A DNA stretch of 64,000 nt from Streptomyces sp. NRRL F-5123 (GCF_000721495.1 NZ_JOHY01000007.1:124001-188000); one strand, 5' to 3'; positions 27,754 through 37,827 are shown, counted from the stretch's first letter. The notes: generated from the sequence alone by a model not told the origin. Made by a program: numbers and translations.

Positions 27754-28488
27754 TCACGCCGGAGTGAAACTCAACCCCGCGCCCGCGCTCTCCCGGCGGA
27801 CCGCCACCGAGCCGTACTCGGTACGCAGCCGCGTCCATGGACCGGCCGCCAGCAGCGCCAAGGGCGCCCCGTCGACCTCGCCCTCCCCGCTGCCGCGCAG
27901 GAAGCCCAGCGCATGGGCCGCGTGCACCACCCGCAGCGTGGTGCCCTGCCAGGGGCGGGCCCACAGCTCCTCGGCGAGCGCGTCCAGCGCCGCCCGCGTC
28001 CGCTCCTCCCGGGGCAGCCGCTCGCTGCGGTCCCGGAATTCCGCGACCGCCCCGGCGGCGGCCCCGCGCACCTGCTCCGGGTCCAGTTCGGCCACCCGCT
28101 GCCAGCCGGTGCGCGGCGGCAGCACCCCCGCCCAGGCGGGCCCGGTGACGGACGGCGGCAGCCCGAACCCCGCCTCCGCCGCCGTCACCTCCTCCAGCAG
28201 CTGCCCTGCGGACACCGTGGCGTCGACCGCCGCGCCGACCGGTCCGGCCCCGCGCAGCGCGGCACTGCGCACGGCCAGCACGCCTCCGAACGGCGGGTGC
28301 CCGAAGACGCCCAGTGCCGGCTCGCCCGCGGCGGACCGCAGCCGGACCACCGCCGCCTTGTCCCAGCGGACCAGCCGCCCGAGGAAGGCGGCCAGGTCCG
28401 CAGCCTCCCGCTCGCCGTCCCCGCCGGCGCCGGGTGAAGCCCCGGCGGAGCCGCCCTCATGGCCGAGCACCAGCCGAACCGCCTTCAT
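27754..28488 (-). CDS. Conserved actinobacterial protein of unknown function
   Basis: This 244-residue soluble protein, rich in Ala, Gly, Leu and Val, has no membrane helix, signal peptide or motif I recognise. GVFGHPPFGGVLAVRS and a WARPWQGTTLRVVHAAHALGFLRG stretch look structured. Its ATG overlaps the stop of the thioesterase gene by four bases (ATGA), so the two are co-translated downstream of ettA. Its function is unknown. Confidence 0.72.
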   Translation of the reverse strand: MKAVRLVLGHEGGSAGASPGAGGDGEREAADLAAFLGRLVRWDKAAVVRLRSAAGEPALGVFGHPPFGGVLAVRSAALRGAGPVGAAVDATVSAGQLLEEVTAAEAGFGLPPSVTGPAWAGVLPPRTGWQRVAELDPEQVRGAAAGAVAEFRDRSERLPREERTRAALDALAEELWARPWQGTTLRVVHAAHALGFLRGSGEGEVDGAPLALLAAGPWTRLRTEYGSVAVRRESAGAGLSFTPA

Positions 28489-28967
28489 ACTGCGACGGCC
28501 CCGTCGTCGTCACGGTCCTCGTCGCGGGCGCCGTCACGCACGTCGTCACGGTCCTCGTCACGGACGTCGCGGTACTTCTCCAGGAAGGCCCGCTCCTCCG
28601 GCGTGATCCGCCTCGGACGCCCCGCGGCCAGGTTGTACGGCACCACGACCGTCGTCGCCCGGGCGTAGACCGTCTCCTCGTCCTTGACCTCGTACGCGAC
28701 GGTCATGGACGCCGCCGATATGTCCGTCACCCACGTCTCGACGACCACCGGCTCGTGCCGGTGCACCAGCGGCCGCAGGTAGTCGATCTCGTGCCGCGCC
28801 ACCACGGAGCCTCCCGTGAAGGACGCGCTCCCCTCCCCCGGCGCCAGGCGGAACATGAAGTCGATCCGTGCCTCTTCCAGGTACCGCAGGAAGACCACGT
28901 TGTTGACATGCCCGTAGGCGTCCATGTCCCCCCAGCGCAGGGGGCAGCGGAAGACGTGGCGTGCCAT
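28485..28967 (-). CDS. Hotdog-fold acyl-CoA thioesterase (4HBT family)
   Basis: This 160-residue enzyme has the FRCPLRWGDMDAYGHVNNVVFLRYLEE motif (start to about residue 33), whose Asp is the catalytic residue of 4-hydroxybenzoyl-CoA-type thioesterases. The C-terminal 25 residues are a run of Asp/Arg dipeptides (EDRDD, ARDEDRDDD), probably disordered. Its ATG overlaps the ettA stop by one base (TGATG). It hydrolyses an acyl-CoA thioester; the acyl group is unknown. Confidence 0.87.
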   Translation of the reverse strand: MARHVFRCPLRWGDMDAYGHVNNVVFLRYLEEARIDFMFRLAPGEGSASFTGGSVVARHEIDYLRPLVHRHEPVVVETWVTDISAASMTVAYEVKDEETVYARATTVVVPYNLAAGRPRRITPEERAFLEKYRDVRDEDRDDVRDGARDEDRDDDGAVAV

Positions 28968-30631
28968 CAGCCGCGTGTCAGCTTCTTGTAGGTGGCGCGG
29001 TGCGGCCGTGCGGCGTCCGGCCCCAGCCGCTCCACCTTGTTCTTCTCGTACGACTCGAAGTTGCCCTCGAACCAGAACCACTTCGAGTTGCCCTCGTAGG
29101 CCAGGATGTGCGTCGCCACCCGGTCCAGGAACCACCGGTCGTGGGAGACGACGACGGCCGCACCGGGGAATTCCAGCAGCGCGTTCTCCAGCGACGACAG
29201 CGTCTCGACGTCGAGGTCGTTGGTCGGCTCGTCCAGCAGCAGCAGGTTCCCGCCCTGCTTGAGCGTCAGCGCCAGGTTCAGCCGGTTGCGCTCACCACCG
29301 GACAGCACTCCGGACGGCTTCTGCTGGTCCGGCCCCTTGAAGCCGAACGCCGACACGTAGGCCCGCGACGGCATCTCGACCTGGCCGACGTTGATGTAGT
29401 CCAGGCCGTCGGACACGACCTCCCACAGCGTCTTCTTCGGGTCGATGTTGGACCGCCCCTGGTCGACGTAGGAGATCCGCACCGTCTCGCCGACCTTGAT
29501 GCTGCCGGAGTCGGCCTCCTCCAGCCCCTGGAGCATCTTGAACAGCGTGGTCTTGCCCGCGCCGTTGGGGCCGATGACGCCCACGATGCCGTTGCGCGGC
29601 AGCGTGAACGACAGGTCGTCGATCAGCACCTTCTCACCGAAGGCCTTCGACAGGTGCTCGACCTCGACCACGACGGAGCCCAGCCGCGGGCCCGGCGGAA
29701 TCTGGATCTCCTCGAAGTCGAGCTTGCGCACCTTGTCGGCCTCGGCCGCCATCTCCTCGTAACGCGCCAGGCGCGCCTTGGACTTGGCCTGCCGTCCCTT
29801 GGCGTTGGAGCGCACCCACTCCAGCTCCTCCTTGAGGCGCTTCTGCCGCTTGGCGTCCTTCTGCCCCTCGACCCTGAGCCGGGACGCCTTGTTCTCCAGG
29901 TAGGTGGAGTAGTTGCCCTCGTAGGGGATGGCCCGGCCGCGGTCCAGCTCCAGGATCCACTGGGCCACGTTGTCCAGGAAGTACCGGTCGTGGGTGACGG
30001 CCACGACCGTGCCGGCGTACTTGGCCAGGTGCTGCTCCAGCCACTGCACGGACTCGGCGTCCAGGTGGTTGGTGGGCTCGTCCAGCAGCAGCAGGTCGGG
30101 GGCCTCCAGCAGCAGCTTGCACAGCGCCACCCGGCGCTTCTCGCCACCGGACAGGTTGGTCACCTGCCAGTCCCCGGGCGGGCAGCCGAGGGCGTCCATG
30201 GCCTGCTCCAGCTGCGCGTCCAGATCCCAGGCGTCGGCGTGGTCGAGCTTCTCCTGGAGCTTGCCCATCTCGTCGAGCAGCGCGTCGGAGTAGTCCGTCG
30301 CCATCAGCTCGGCGATCTCGTTGAAGCGGTCCAGCTGCGCCTTGACCTCGGCCACACCGTCCTGCACGTTCTCCAGCACGGTCTTGGACTCGTCCAGCGG
30401 CGGCTCCTGGAGCAGCATGCCGACGCTGTACCCGGGCGACAGGAACGCGTCGCCGTTCGACGGCTGCTCCAGCCCCGCCATGATCTTGAGAACGGTGGAC
30501 TTTCCGGCGCCGTTCGGGCCGACCACACCGATCTTCGCGCCCGGCAGGAAGCTCAGCGTCACGTCATCGAGGATGACCTTGTCGCCGTGCGCCTTGCGCG
30601 CCTTGCGCATCGTGTAGATGTACTCAGCCAA
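28967..30631 (-). CDS. ettA: Energy-dependent translational throttle protein EttA (ABC-F)
   Basis: This 554-residue soluble ABC-F ATPase has two nucleotide domains. Walker A motifs are GPNGAGKSTVLKIMAG and GPNGAGKTTLFKMLQG; signatures are LSGGEKRRVALC and LSGGERNRLNLA. The linker between them carries the charged helix typical of ribosome-binding ABC-F proteins. The chosen start is TTG 30631, giving the family N-terminus AEYIYTMRKARKAHG and the usual 554-560 length; the frame is open further upstream but without homologous sequence. EttA binds the ribosomal E site and gates elongation according to ADP/ATP. It heads an operon with the thioesterase and unknown gene. Confidence 0.93.
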   Translation of the reverse strand: MAEYIYTMRKARKAHGDKVILDDVTLSFLPGAKIGVVGPNGAGKSTVLKIMAGLEQPSNGDAFLSPGYSVGMLLQEPPLDESKTVLENVQDGVAEVKAQLDRFNEIAELMATDYSDALLDEMGKLQEKLDHADAWDLDAQLEQAMDALGCPPGDWQVTNLSGGEKRRVALCKLLLEAPDLLLLDEPTNHLDAESVQWLEQHLAKYAGTVVAVTHDRYFLDNVAQWILELDRGRAIPYEGNYSTYLENKASRLRVEGQKDAKRQKRLKEELEWVRSNAKGRQAKSKARLARYEEMAAEADKVRKLDFEEIQIPPGPRLGSVVVEVEHLSKAFGEKVLIDDLSFTLPRNGIVGVIGPNGAGKTTLFKMLQGLEEADSGSIKVGETVRISYVDQGRSNIDPKKTLWEVVSDGLDYINVGQVEMPSRAYVSAFGFKGPDQQKPSGVLSGGERNRLNLALTLKQGGNLLLLDEPTNDLDVETLSSLENALLEFPGAAVVVSHDRWFLDRVATHILAYEGNSKWFWFEGNFESYEKNKVERLGPDAARPHRATYKKLTRG

Positions 30632-30822
30632 GAGAAACCGTCCGGCAGATCGAGAAGGGCCAATGTGCGGCTCCGCCGCGTGAGGGCAGATACACCCCAT
30701 CTTGCCGTACGTCCACCCCAAGGGGCGAACGGGTACCGGCGCCGGGTGCGGGCGGGCCGGTACCTCCGGCGGCGCGGAGGGCGCGGGCCGCGGGGGCCTG
30801 CGACCCTCCCGTGCGCCGGCGC

Positions 30823-31251
30823 TCAGGTCACCTGCACCGGTACCGGTGCGGCCGGCGGGGGTGCCACGGGCTCCGGCCGGGCCGCGGGCGGCAGCAGCGT
30901 CCGGCTGAACCGCGCGACGCCCCGCGCCAGGTCGTGGCCGACGGCCACCGCCTCGATCTCGGCGTCGGTGAAGCGGCGCCCGTCCCGCTCGTCCTCACGA
31001 ATCTTCAACCGACCCTGGACGACGAGTGGTTCGCCGATCCCGACCGACTCCTTGACGTGTCCGGCGAGCGTCCGCCACGCGCGCACCGTGTAGAAGCTCG
31101 TCGGCCCGTCCGCCCATGCCCCGCGCGTCGCGTCCCACCGCCGGGCGGTCGTGGCCAGCCGGAAGCGCGTCACGCCCACGCCCGTCGCCGTCGTGTGCAT
31201 CTCGGGCTCCGTCGCCACGTTTCCGACAACGGTCACCAGGGTCTCGTTCAT
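30823..31251 (-). CDS. ssbB: Single-stranded DNA-binding protein, SsbB-like
   Basis: This 142-residue protein has an N-terminal OB fold: METLVTVVGNVATEPE-like start (MNETLVTVVGN), TRFRLATTARRWD, FYTVRAWRTLAGHVKESV and GEPLVVQGRLKI. The tail is short, Pro/Ala/Val-rich and ends in VPVQVT, so the acidic DDDIPF tip that recruits replication proteins is missing. That marks the second SSB paralogue, SsbB of Streptomyces, linked to chromosome segregation in spores, rather than replicative SsbA. ATG 31251 is behind GAGGGAGGAACG. Confidence 0.88.
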   Translation of the reverse strand: MNETLVTVVGNVATEPEMHTTATGVGVTRFRLATTARRWDATRGAWADGPTSFYTVRAWRTLAGHVKESVGIGEPLVVQGRLKIREDERDGRRFTDAEIEAVAVGHDLARGVARFSRTLLPPAARPEPVAPPPAAPVPVQVT

Positions 31252-31298
31252 CGCACGTTCCTCCCTCTTCTCGGCGTCCCCGGTGGGACGCGCTGAGA

Positions 31299-31327
31299 AC
31301 ATCGTGCCCTGAATCCAGGACAGTCAA
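31299..31327 (-). promoter_or_regulatory. Candidate ssbB promoter
   Basis: Reading the minus strand, TTGACT (31327-31322) and CGATGT (31304-31299) are 17 bases apart, about 50 bases before the start codon. The -35 is close to consensus and the -10 is moderate. By eye only. Confidence 0.4.
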
Positions 31328-31377
31328 GGAGGGATCGTCGCAAGCCTGTGGATAACTCGCTTCTGTGGACAACCAGG

Positions 31378-33447
31378 TCACTCGGACGAGCGGGTGTGGG
31401 ACACCGCGGCGCGGGAATCACGCGCGTGCGGTGCGCGCGGAGAAACGGGCGAGGCTGCGGCCACGACGGCGAACTGCTCGCGCACCTCGCGGTAGCGCAT
31501 CAGCTCGGCGGCGACCGGTTCCAGCACCCGGGCCCGCCCGCAGTCGGCGGCAGCGTCCCGCAGGCGCCGCTCGGCGGCCTGCCCGTGCCGCCGGGCGGGG
31601 CCGCGCGCCGCGACCCGGCAGACCGCGGAGACCAGCGGCCCGCCCGCCCCGCCGGTCGCGATCATCACCACGGGCGGCCACCACGCCAGTGCCAGCGAGC
31701 CGACGGCCAAGGTGATCAGGCACACCGCCCCGGCGACCGCGAGCGTCATCAGCAACCACTGCACGGCACGTGCCACCGACCACCAGCCCGGGCGCTCCGG
31801 CGGCCCCGGCTCGGCGCGGCCCGCCGCGGCGTCCAGCGCCGCGGGCAGCCCCTCGCCGCCGCGCCGGGCCGCGTCGCGCACCGCCTGCCCCCAGGGCGCG
31901 GGCAGGCCGCGCGCGGCATCGGCGGACAGTCCCCGCACCGCCTCGCCGACCAGCGGGCGGGAGGCCACGAGCGGCACCGCACCGGCCCCGCCGCCCGGCG
32001 GGTTCGGCCGGTCGGGTGAAGCCGGCGCCTCCCGGGATCCCGGATCCGCTGCCGTCCGTTCCCCCCTCAGCCGCCCCCACGGGGTGCCGCACGCCGCGCG
32101 GGCGGCGGCCGCCCAGTCCCGTTCCGCCGCCTGACCGGCCGCGGCGGCCCCCACCGCGTCCGCCAGCCGGTCGACGAATTCCTCCCGCGCCGGGTCGGTG
32201 AGCCCGGCGCCGCCTTCGGCCACGTAGAGCGGGTGCAGCCGGTCCGCCGTCCGGTCCAGGTCGGCCGCCAGCCTGCGGCCGGCGGCGGCGCGCTCGGCGA
32301 CGATCTGCGCCAGCACGCCCCGCAGGTCGGCCACGCCCTGCCCGGTGAGCGCGGAAGCTGCCAGCACCACCGCGCCGGCCTCGCCGTGCTCCCCCACCGC
32401 GAGGCCGTCCTCGTCGAGCAGCCTGCGCAGGTCGTCGAGCACCAGCTCGGCCGAGTCGCCGGGCAGCCGGTCGACCTGGTTGAGCACCAGCACCGTCACA
32501 TCGGCATGTCCGGCAAGGGGGCGCAGGTAACGCTCGTGCAGCGCCGCGTCGGCGTATTTCTCGGGGTCCAGCACCCACACCACGACGTCCACCAGCCCCA
32601 GCAACCGGTCCACCTGCGCGCGGTGGCCGGGCGCCGCGGAGTCGTGGTCGGGCAGGTCGATCAGGACCAGGCCGTCCAGGGTCGTGCCGCCCTCCGCCGG
32701 GTCGCCGCTCCCGCCCTCGGGCCGGTCGTCGCCGGTGCGGGCCGCCACGTGCCCGGAGCCGGCGGGGAATCCGCCGTCACCGACCGGGATGCCGTCGGCC
32801 CCGCCGTATCCGCAGCTTCCACCCGTCCCACCGCCGGCCTCGGCCGTGGCGTCGGCCGGCCCCGTGGCTTCGGCTCCGAAATCGCCCTCGGCGAGCCCGT
32901 CCGCCGCGGGCCCAGTGGTGCCCGTGCCCGCTCCGGGACCGCCGGGGGCGCCCGCCGGGGCGGGGATGCGGGGGCGCCGGGCGTAGCGGTCCTGGGGCGC
33001 GATGCCGAGCCGGTCCAGCAGCCCGGCGGCCCGCTGGGGGTGCCAGGCGCAGGAGACGGGCCGCGCGGTGGTCGGCCGGCGCAGTCCGGTCGCGGACAGC
33101 GGCAGCCCGGCCAGAGCGTTGAAGAGCGACGACTTCCCGCTTCCGGTCGCGCCGGCGAGCGCCACCACAGTGTGCTCGTGCGAGAGCCTGCGGCGCTCCC
33201 CGATGCGTTCCAGCAGCTCGCCGGTCTCTGCGAGTGCGTCGGAGCTGATCCGCGCGCGGGACAGCCCGAGCAGTTCGCCGAGGGCGTCCACCCGCTCGCC
33301 GAGCGGATCGACCGCCCCGCCGCCTGTCTCGGAGCCCGCGGATGCGCCGTACGCGGCCGTACTCACGGCACCGGGGAGCGCACGTCCCGCTTCCGGCTCC
33401 GGCACCGCGGACGACTGGTCGGTGGTGGTCGGGCGCACCGGGGTCAC
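31378..33447 (-). CDS. Dynamin-like/YfjP-type GTPase with C-terminal membrane helices
   Basis: This 689-residue protein has P-loop [16 protein letters not shown] (near residue 100), a G3-like LIDLPDHDS and a G4 motif NQVD ([10 protein letters not shown]), so GTP binding is likely. A low-complexity Gly/Ala-rich insert of about 80 residues (near 175-255) splits the GTPase domain. Two hydrophobic helices lie near 590-640 ([20 protein letters not shown] and a second). The ATG overlaps the stop of the upstream GTPase (ATGA), so the two are translated together. Pairs of adjacent GTPases of this kind are known as bacterial dynamin-like partners; a membrane-remodelling role during sporulation is plausible but not shown here. 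Confidence 0.82.
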   Translation of the reverse strand: MTPVRPTTTDQSSAVPEPEAGRALPGAVSTAAYGASAGSETGGGAVDPLGERVDALGELLGLSRARISSDALAETGELLERIGERRRLSHEHTVVALAGATGSGKSSLFNALAGLPLSATGLRRPTTARPVSCAWHPQRAAGLLDRLGIAPQDRYARRPRIPAPAGAPGGPGAGTGTTGPAADGLAEGDFGAEATGPADATAEAGGGTGGSCGYGGADGIPVGDGGFPAGSGHVAARTGDDRPEGGSGDPAEGGTTLDGLVLIDLPDHDSAAPGHRAQVDRLLGLVDVVVWVLDPEKYADAALHERYLRPLAGHADVTVLVLNQVDRLPGDSAELVLDDLRRLLDEDGLAVGEHGEAGAVVLAASALTGQGVADLRGVLAQIVAERAAAGRRLAADLDRTADRLHPLYVAEGGAGLTDPAREEFVDRLADAVGAAAAGQAAERDWAAAARAACGTPWGRLRGERTAADPGSREAPASPDRPNPPGGGAGAVPLVASRPLVGEAVRGLSADAARGLPAPWGQAVRDAARRGGEGLPAALDAAAGRAEPGPPERPGWWSVARAVQWLLMTLAVAGAVCLITLAVGSLALAWWPPVVMIATGGAGGPLVSAVCRVAARGPARRHGQAAERRLRDAAADCGRARVLEPVAAELMRYREVREQFAVVAAASPVSPRAPHARDSRAAVSHTRSSE

Positions 33448-35129
33448 CTTTCCTTCTGCAGTAGGGACAGCGCGGAAATCAGCGAGGCCTGCTGCCCTGC
33501 CGTGACGTCGTAGCCGTCGACCGGTGCGAGCCGGCGGTCACGCTCGGCGTCCAGCAGGCCCGCGACCGCGTCGACGAGCCGGTCCCGCGCCGCGTCGCGC
33601 ATCCGCAGCGCCGCCTGGGCCCCGACGGTCTCGGCGAGGCGCTCGCCGGCCGCCCGCCCGCGCCGGCCGCCGAGCAGCGCGGTACACAGCAGTGCGGCGA
33701 CGTCCTCGGGGTCGGCGGCCTGCCGCTCGCCGTCGCGTCCGGACCGCACATGGGCGTAGGCGAGGTCGAGGACGGCGCGGCGCCAGCGCCGTACGCCCTT
33801 GTCGATCCGCGCGGCGACGGCCACCTGGTCGCGGTCCGGCCGCGTGCCGGGGTCGTCGAGCAGCGCGGCGCCGGCCGGGTCGTTCCGCCAGGCGTCCGCG
33901 ATGCGCTCGTCGGCGGCGTCGGTCTCCGCGCGCAGCAGCGCGGCCACTTCCTCCGCGAGCGCACCCTGCAGGGCGTCGGGCCCGCAGGCCGGATACCCGC
34001 GCCAGTGGGCGAGCGCCTCCCCGGCGAGCGGGACACCGGCGCGCACGGCGGCGTCGACGTGCCGGGCGGCCAGCGCGTACGACTCCTCGGCTGCGCGGGC
34101 CAGCCGCAGCACGGCGGCGTGCTGCGCAGCGGAAGCGGCGGCCAGCGCGGGCAGCCTGCTGCGCAGCGAGTCGAGCACACCCTCGGCGGTGCGGCGGGCG
34201 GCGTGCTGCCGCGCGGCGGGGTCCTGGGCGCAGTGCGTGAGCCACTCGCGCAGCCCGGCGACGGCGGTCAGCGGCAGCAGCCCGCCACCGCCCGCGGATT
34301 CGGGCAGCTCGGGCACGGTGAAGCGCGGTACGTCACCGAGCCCGGCCTTGGCCAGCAGCGCCGCGTAGTGCCTGCTCACGTCGTCGGCGATCTGGTGGGG
34401 TACGCGGTCCAGGACGGTGGCCAGCGTGACGTCGTACTCCCTGGCGGTGCGCAGCAGGTGCCAGGGCAGCGCGTCGGCGTAGCGGGAGGCGGTCGTGACC
34501 AGGATCCAGATGTCGGCGGCGCAGATGAGCTCGGCGGCCAGTTCGCGGTTGCGGGCGACGAGGGAGTCGATGTCGGGTGCGTCGAGCAGGGCGAGTCCGC
34601 GCGGCAGGGAGTCGTCGCATTCCAGGCGCAGCTCGCGGCGGGCCGGTTCGCTGCGGTCGGGCGCGTCGTCGTCCCCGCGGACCCGCTGGCGTACGGCCCA
34701 CACGCGGGACAGTCGGGGCAGCACCCGGGGGTCGGCGAACCACGCGCGGTCCTCGGGGTGGCAGACCAGTACGGGGGTCCGGGTGGTGGGGCGCAGAACG
34801 CCGGATTCGCTCACACGACGGCTGATAAGTGAGTTGACAAGAGTGGATTTGCCCGCACCCGTCGAACCGCCGACCACGGCGAGCAGCGGCGCCTCGGGCG
34901 CGGTGAGCCGGGGCATGAGGTAGTCGTCCAACTGCGCCAGCAGTTCCTGGCGAGTGCGGCGGGCGCGGTCGGCGCCGGGCAGCGGGAAGGGGAAGCAGGC
35001 AGTGCCGACGCGATCACGCAGCGCGGACAACGCGTCGAGCAGCTCGGGCCGTACATCCAAGATCGCCACATCGGCAGAATGCCCGATATTGGACCGTTTA
35101 CGAAGCGTATTTCGGGCAATTGGCCCCAT
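33444..35129 (-). CDS. Dynamin-like GTPase, partner of the downstream gene
   Basis: This 561-residue protein has P-loop [17 protein letters not shown] (near residue 85) and a G3-like [10 protein letters not shown]. The G4 position reads VLDRVPHQ rather than NKxD, so base recognition may be altered. The rest is helical with no clear membrane segment. ATG 35129 is used; a GTG (in SADVAILDV) and a TTG shortly after are alternatives, since no ribosome binding site is convincing. It overlaps the second GTPase by four bases, so a heteromeric pair is likely. Confidence 0.8.
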   Translation of the reverse strand: MGPIARNTLRKRSNIGHSADVAILDVRPELLDALSALRDRVGTACFPFPLPGADRARRTRQELLAQLDDYLMPRLTAPEAPLLAVVGGSTGAGKSTLVNSLISRRVSESGVLRPTTRTPVLVCHPEDRAWFADPRVLPRLSRVWAVRQRVRGDDDAPDRSEPARRELRLECDDSLPRGLALLDAPDIDSLVARNRELAAELICAADIWILVTTASRYADALPWHLLRTAREYDVTLATVLDRVPHQIADDVSRHYAALLAKAGLGDVPRFTVPELPESAGGGGLLPLTAVAGLREWLTHCAQDPAARQHAARRTAEGVLDSLRSRLPALAAASAAQHAAVLRLARAAEESYALAARHVDAAVRAGVPLAGEALAHWRGYPACGPDALQGALAEEVAALLRAETDAADERIADAWRNDPAGAALLDDPGTRPDRDQVAVAARIDKGVRRWRRAVLDLAYAHVRSGRDGERQAADPEDVAALLCTALLGGRRGRAAGERLAETVGAQAALRMRDAARDRLVDAVAGLLDAERDRRLAPVDGYDVTAGQQASLISALSLLQKER

Positions 35130-35513
35130 TCGGCCGGGATAACGCCCAACCGGCGGCGGCAGGCCGGGCCGCGCGGACGCCGGTCGGCAGGCGGGGCCGC
35201 AGGCACCGGAAACACCGGTCAATGGTCACCCGAAAGAGCGGCGGACAGCGCGGAAGCCCTGGTGGGCGGTGCCCAGTGGGACACAGGAGCCAGAATGAGC
35301 CACCGGCATAACGAGTGCACAACAGCAGCGTTGCGACCCGTCAAAAGCGATGCGGCTCGCGCGCCTGCCTGCGATTATCGGACCGCTTCACCGAACCTCC
35401 ACAACGTGCCACGCGAGTGAAGCAGACAGCAGCACGGACGCGGCGCCCTATCCTTGACCTCGGCACAGGTCACGGAACCAGCCAGGGGCGAAGACAGCCG
35501 CGGCCGCTGTCCG
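35130..35513. other. Gap between the GTPase gene and the tRNA gene
   Basis: No gene with actinomycete codon use is visible on either strand. It must hold the minus-strand GTPase promoter and the tRNA promoter. TTGACC at 35454-35459 is a possible element of the latter. I see no other repeat or hairpin that I can support. Confidence 0.4.
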
Positions 35514-35586
35514 GCCCCCGTAGCTCAGCGGATAGAGCAGGTGCCTTCTAAGCACTTGGCCGCAGGTTCGAGTCCTGCCGGGGGCG
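35514..35586 (+). tRNA. tRNA-Arg (anticodon TCT)
   Basis: A full cloverleaf is visible. The acceptor stem GCCCCCG (35514-35520) pairs with CGGGGGC (35579-35585), with discriminator G. The D stem is GCTC/GAGC, and the anticodon stem GGTGC/GCACT closes the loop CTTCTAA with anticodon TCT. The T arm holds GGTTCGAGTCC. The CCA end is not encoded. It decodes AGA, a rare codon in such GC-rich genomes. Although tRNA genes are favoured integration sites, no integrase or duplicated 3' end follows. Confidence 0.96.
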
Positions 35587-35595
35587 CCTTCGCGC

Positions 35596-35624
35596 GGCCG
35601 GTGCCTCCCCCAGAGGCACCGGCC
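35596..35624 (+). terminator. Terminator of the tRNA gene
   Basis: GGCCGGTGCCTC (35596-35607) and GAGGCACCGGCC (35613-35624) form a perfect 12-bp stem with a 5-base loop, followed by GTCGTTCT. It starts ten bases after the tRNA. Confidence 0.8.
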
Positions 35625-36064
35625 GTCGTTCTGCGGCCGGCACTCGCGCCGGACCCCGACAGCACGTGCCCGGCACAGGCACCCATCGGCATCCGCTGCT
35701 TCGGGGGGCCCGAATCTAGCGGGGTGCGCGTAGCAACGGCGTAAAGGAACACGTTCGTCCGCTCCGCCGGTTCGGCGTCTCCCACCGCGATCAGCGCAGG
35801 CACGGCACCCGCCGAAGCAGCACCCGGGGAGAGCGGACAACCTCGCCAATCCCGCCTGTCCCACTGGTCAGCAGGGGTAGCGAGGTTTTACGTAAGTCGT
35901 ATGAGCCGCTTATGGGGTTGTGAGAGGGTGTGCACCAAAGCCACTTCTGCCGGACCGCAGATGCGGCAGCCGGAAGGATCACCTCCGCCCGGAAGTCGCG
36001 CCGCGGCGGTGCGGTAGTTTTTGGCCTGTCCCCGCGTGCTAGCGATTACGAGGATCGTCTGCGT
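35625..36064. other. Non-coding stretch between tRNA and MarR gene
   Basis: About 440 bases without a convincing gene. Part of it is less GC-rich than the surroundings (around 35870-35930, with TTTTACGTAAGTCGTATGAG). The MarR promoter must lie near its right end. No attachment-site repeat of the tRNA is present. Confidence 0.4.
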
Positions 36065-36565
36065 ATGGATTCCACACTCCCCGGAACCACGTCGGCAGCT
36101 TCGGCGGCACGGCGGCGGAGGCGGCTGACCCACCGGATCCAGGACGGCCTGCGCGATCTCAGCATCCAGATGGCGCTGCTCAACCACCAGGTCGGCATGC
36201 ACCTCGATCTGCGGGACGCCGATCTGGAATGCCTGGACCTGATCAGCCGGCACGGGCCGATCGGACCGACCGCCCTCGCCAAGCGCGCCGGCATGCACCC
36301 GGCGACCCTCACCGGCGTACTCGACCGTCTGGAGCGGGGCAACTGGGTGGTGCGCACGCCCAATCCCACCGACCGCCGGTCGGTACTGGTCCAGGTGGTC
36401 AAGGAGCGCACGGCCGAAATCGCGCACCTCTTCGCCGCGATGAACAGCGCGGTCGACGGAATCTGCTCCGACTACGACGACGCCGAACTGGTCCTGATCG
36501 CCGACTTCCTGCTGCGCACTTCACGCGCCGGACGCCTGGCCACGGACGAGTTGGCCGACAGCTGA
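36065..36565 (+). CDS. MarR-family transcriptional regulator
   Basis: This 166-residue regulator has a winged helix-turn-helix with GPIGPTALAKRAGMHPATLTGVLDRLE (about residues 72-98) and the wing NPTDRRSVLVQV, which is the MarR DxR signature. Flanking helices form the dimer interface. ATG 36065 follows GAGGATC at an 11-base spacing. It stands alone between the tRNA and a sugar-metabolism pair, 343 bases away from the latter, so its target is unclear. Confidence 0.86.
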   Translation: MDSTLPGTTSAASAARRRRRLTHRIQDGLRDLSIQMALLNHQVGMHLDLRDADLECLDLISRHGPIGPTALAKRAGMHPATLTGVLDRLERGNWVVRTPNPTDRRSVLVQVVKERTAEIAHLFAAMNSAVDGICSDYDDAELVLIADFLLRTSRAGRLATDELADS

Positions 36566-36908
36566 CCGGCGGATCCCACACACCTTGCCCTCTCCCCGGA
36601 ATTCCTGAGCGCCGACCCTGACCGCGGGGCCCCGAGCGCGGCAACGGCCCACCGCCCGCCGCGCGCCTCGCCATGCCCGGGTGCGGACGCCGGGCCGCCG
36701 CCCGCGCCCCGGCGAGCGGCATCTCCCCACCGCCACCTCCCTCTCCACTCGTCAGCACTCCTCGATTCGGCATGCCCGCGGGCCTCGCACCTTCATGCGC
36801 GTTTCTGCTCGATAATGGCTGGTTTCGCGCACGAACGCTCATCTACACTGCACGCGACGCCCCGACCCCGGGGCGGGCCGGCACCGCGTCCGCTGTCGAG
36901 GAGCACCC
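36566..36908. other. Intergenic region before the SIS-aldolase pair
   Basis: About 340 bases without a gene. GATAAT at 36811-36816 and TACACT at 36844-36849 are candidate -10 elements for the downstream pair. Two related stretches, GCGCGTTTCTGCTC and GCGCACGAACGCTC, flank the first and could be operator halves, but the match is weak. Confidence 0.35.
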
Positions 36909-37799
36909 ATGTCCGCGTCCCTGACCACCGCCGAGATCGCCACCCAGCCCGACTGCTGGCTGCGAGCCGCACAGATCGCCCCGAACGCCGCCGGGGTACT
37001 GCCGCGGCGCGGCGAAAGCGTCGCAGTGATCGGCTGCGGCACTTCCTGGTTCATGGCGCAGTCCTACGCCGTGCTGCGCGAGCAGGCAGGCCACGGCCTG
37101 ACGGACGCCTTCGCCGCGTCTGCCTACCCCTTCGGCCGCGGCTACGACCGCGTCCTGGCCCTCACCCGCTCCGGAACCACGACCGAGGTGCTCCGCGCGT
37201 GCACCCGGCTGCGGACCGCGGGAGTCCCGGTCACCGCCGTCACGGCCGACCCCGACACCCCGGTGCGGCAGACCGCCGACGACCTCGTGGTGCTGGACTT
37301 CGCCGACGAACGCTCCGTCGTCCAGACCCGGTTCGCCACCACCGCCCTCGCCCTGCTGCGCGCCCACCTGGGCGACGACCTGACCGGCGCCGTCGCCGAC
37401 GCGCGCACCGCCGTGTCCGCCGACCTCCCCGCCGCGCTGCCGGTCGCCGAGCAGACCACCTTCCTCGGCACCGGCTGGACCTACGGCCTGGCGCAGGAAG
37501 CAGCCCTCAAGATGCGCGAGGCGGCCGGGGCCTGGACCGAGAGCTACCCCGCGATGGAATACCGCCACGGCCCGATCAGCATCACCGGCCCCGGCAGGGC
37601 GGTCTGGGCATTCGGCGGCCTGCCGGACGGGCTCGCGGAAGCCGTCGCCGCGACCGGCGGCACCCTTGAGGCCCGCCAGGACCTCGACCCGCTCGCCGAC
37701 CTGATCCGCGCCCAGCGGCTCGCGGTCGAAGTCGCCGGGCGCAGGGGCCTCGACCCGGACAGCCCGCGCCATCTGACCCGCTCGGTCGTCCTCGGCTGA
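36909..37799 (+). CDS. SIS-domain sugar isomerase/deaminase-like protein
   Basis: This 296-residue cytoplasmic protein has two SIS (sugar isomerase) modules, like the isomerase half of GlmS or AgaS. Seen motifs are VAVIGCGTSWFMAQ, LTRSGTTTEVLRA (the phosphosugar-binding Ser/Thr loop) and MEYRHGPISITG with the conserved Glu and His of ring-opening isomerases. It likely isomerises or deaminates an amino-sugar or ketose phosphate, passing the product to the aldolase 28 bases downstream. Confidence 0.86.
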   Translation: MSASLTTAEIATQPDCWLRAAQIAPNAAGVLPRRGESVAVIGCGTSWFMAQSYAVLREQAGHGLTDAFAASAYPFGRGYDRVLALTRSGTTTEVLRACTRLRTAGVPVTAVTADPDTPVRQTADDLVVLDFADERSVVQTRFATTALALLRAHLGDDLTGAVADARTAVSADLPAALPVAEQTTFLGTGWTYGLAQEAALKMREAAGAWTESYPAMEYRHGPISITGPGRAVWAFGGLPDGLAEAVAATGGTLEARQDLDPLADLIRAQRLAVEVAGRRGLDPDSPRHLTRSVVLG

Positions 37800-37827
37800 C
37801 CCGACCGCCACGCGCCCGGAGGACCGT

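Noticed and set aside
35514..36064. tRNA-Arg as an integration site of a mobile element
   Set aside because: No integrase, excisionase next to it, or second copy of the tRNA 3' end in the following sequence.
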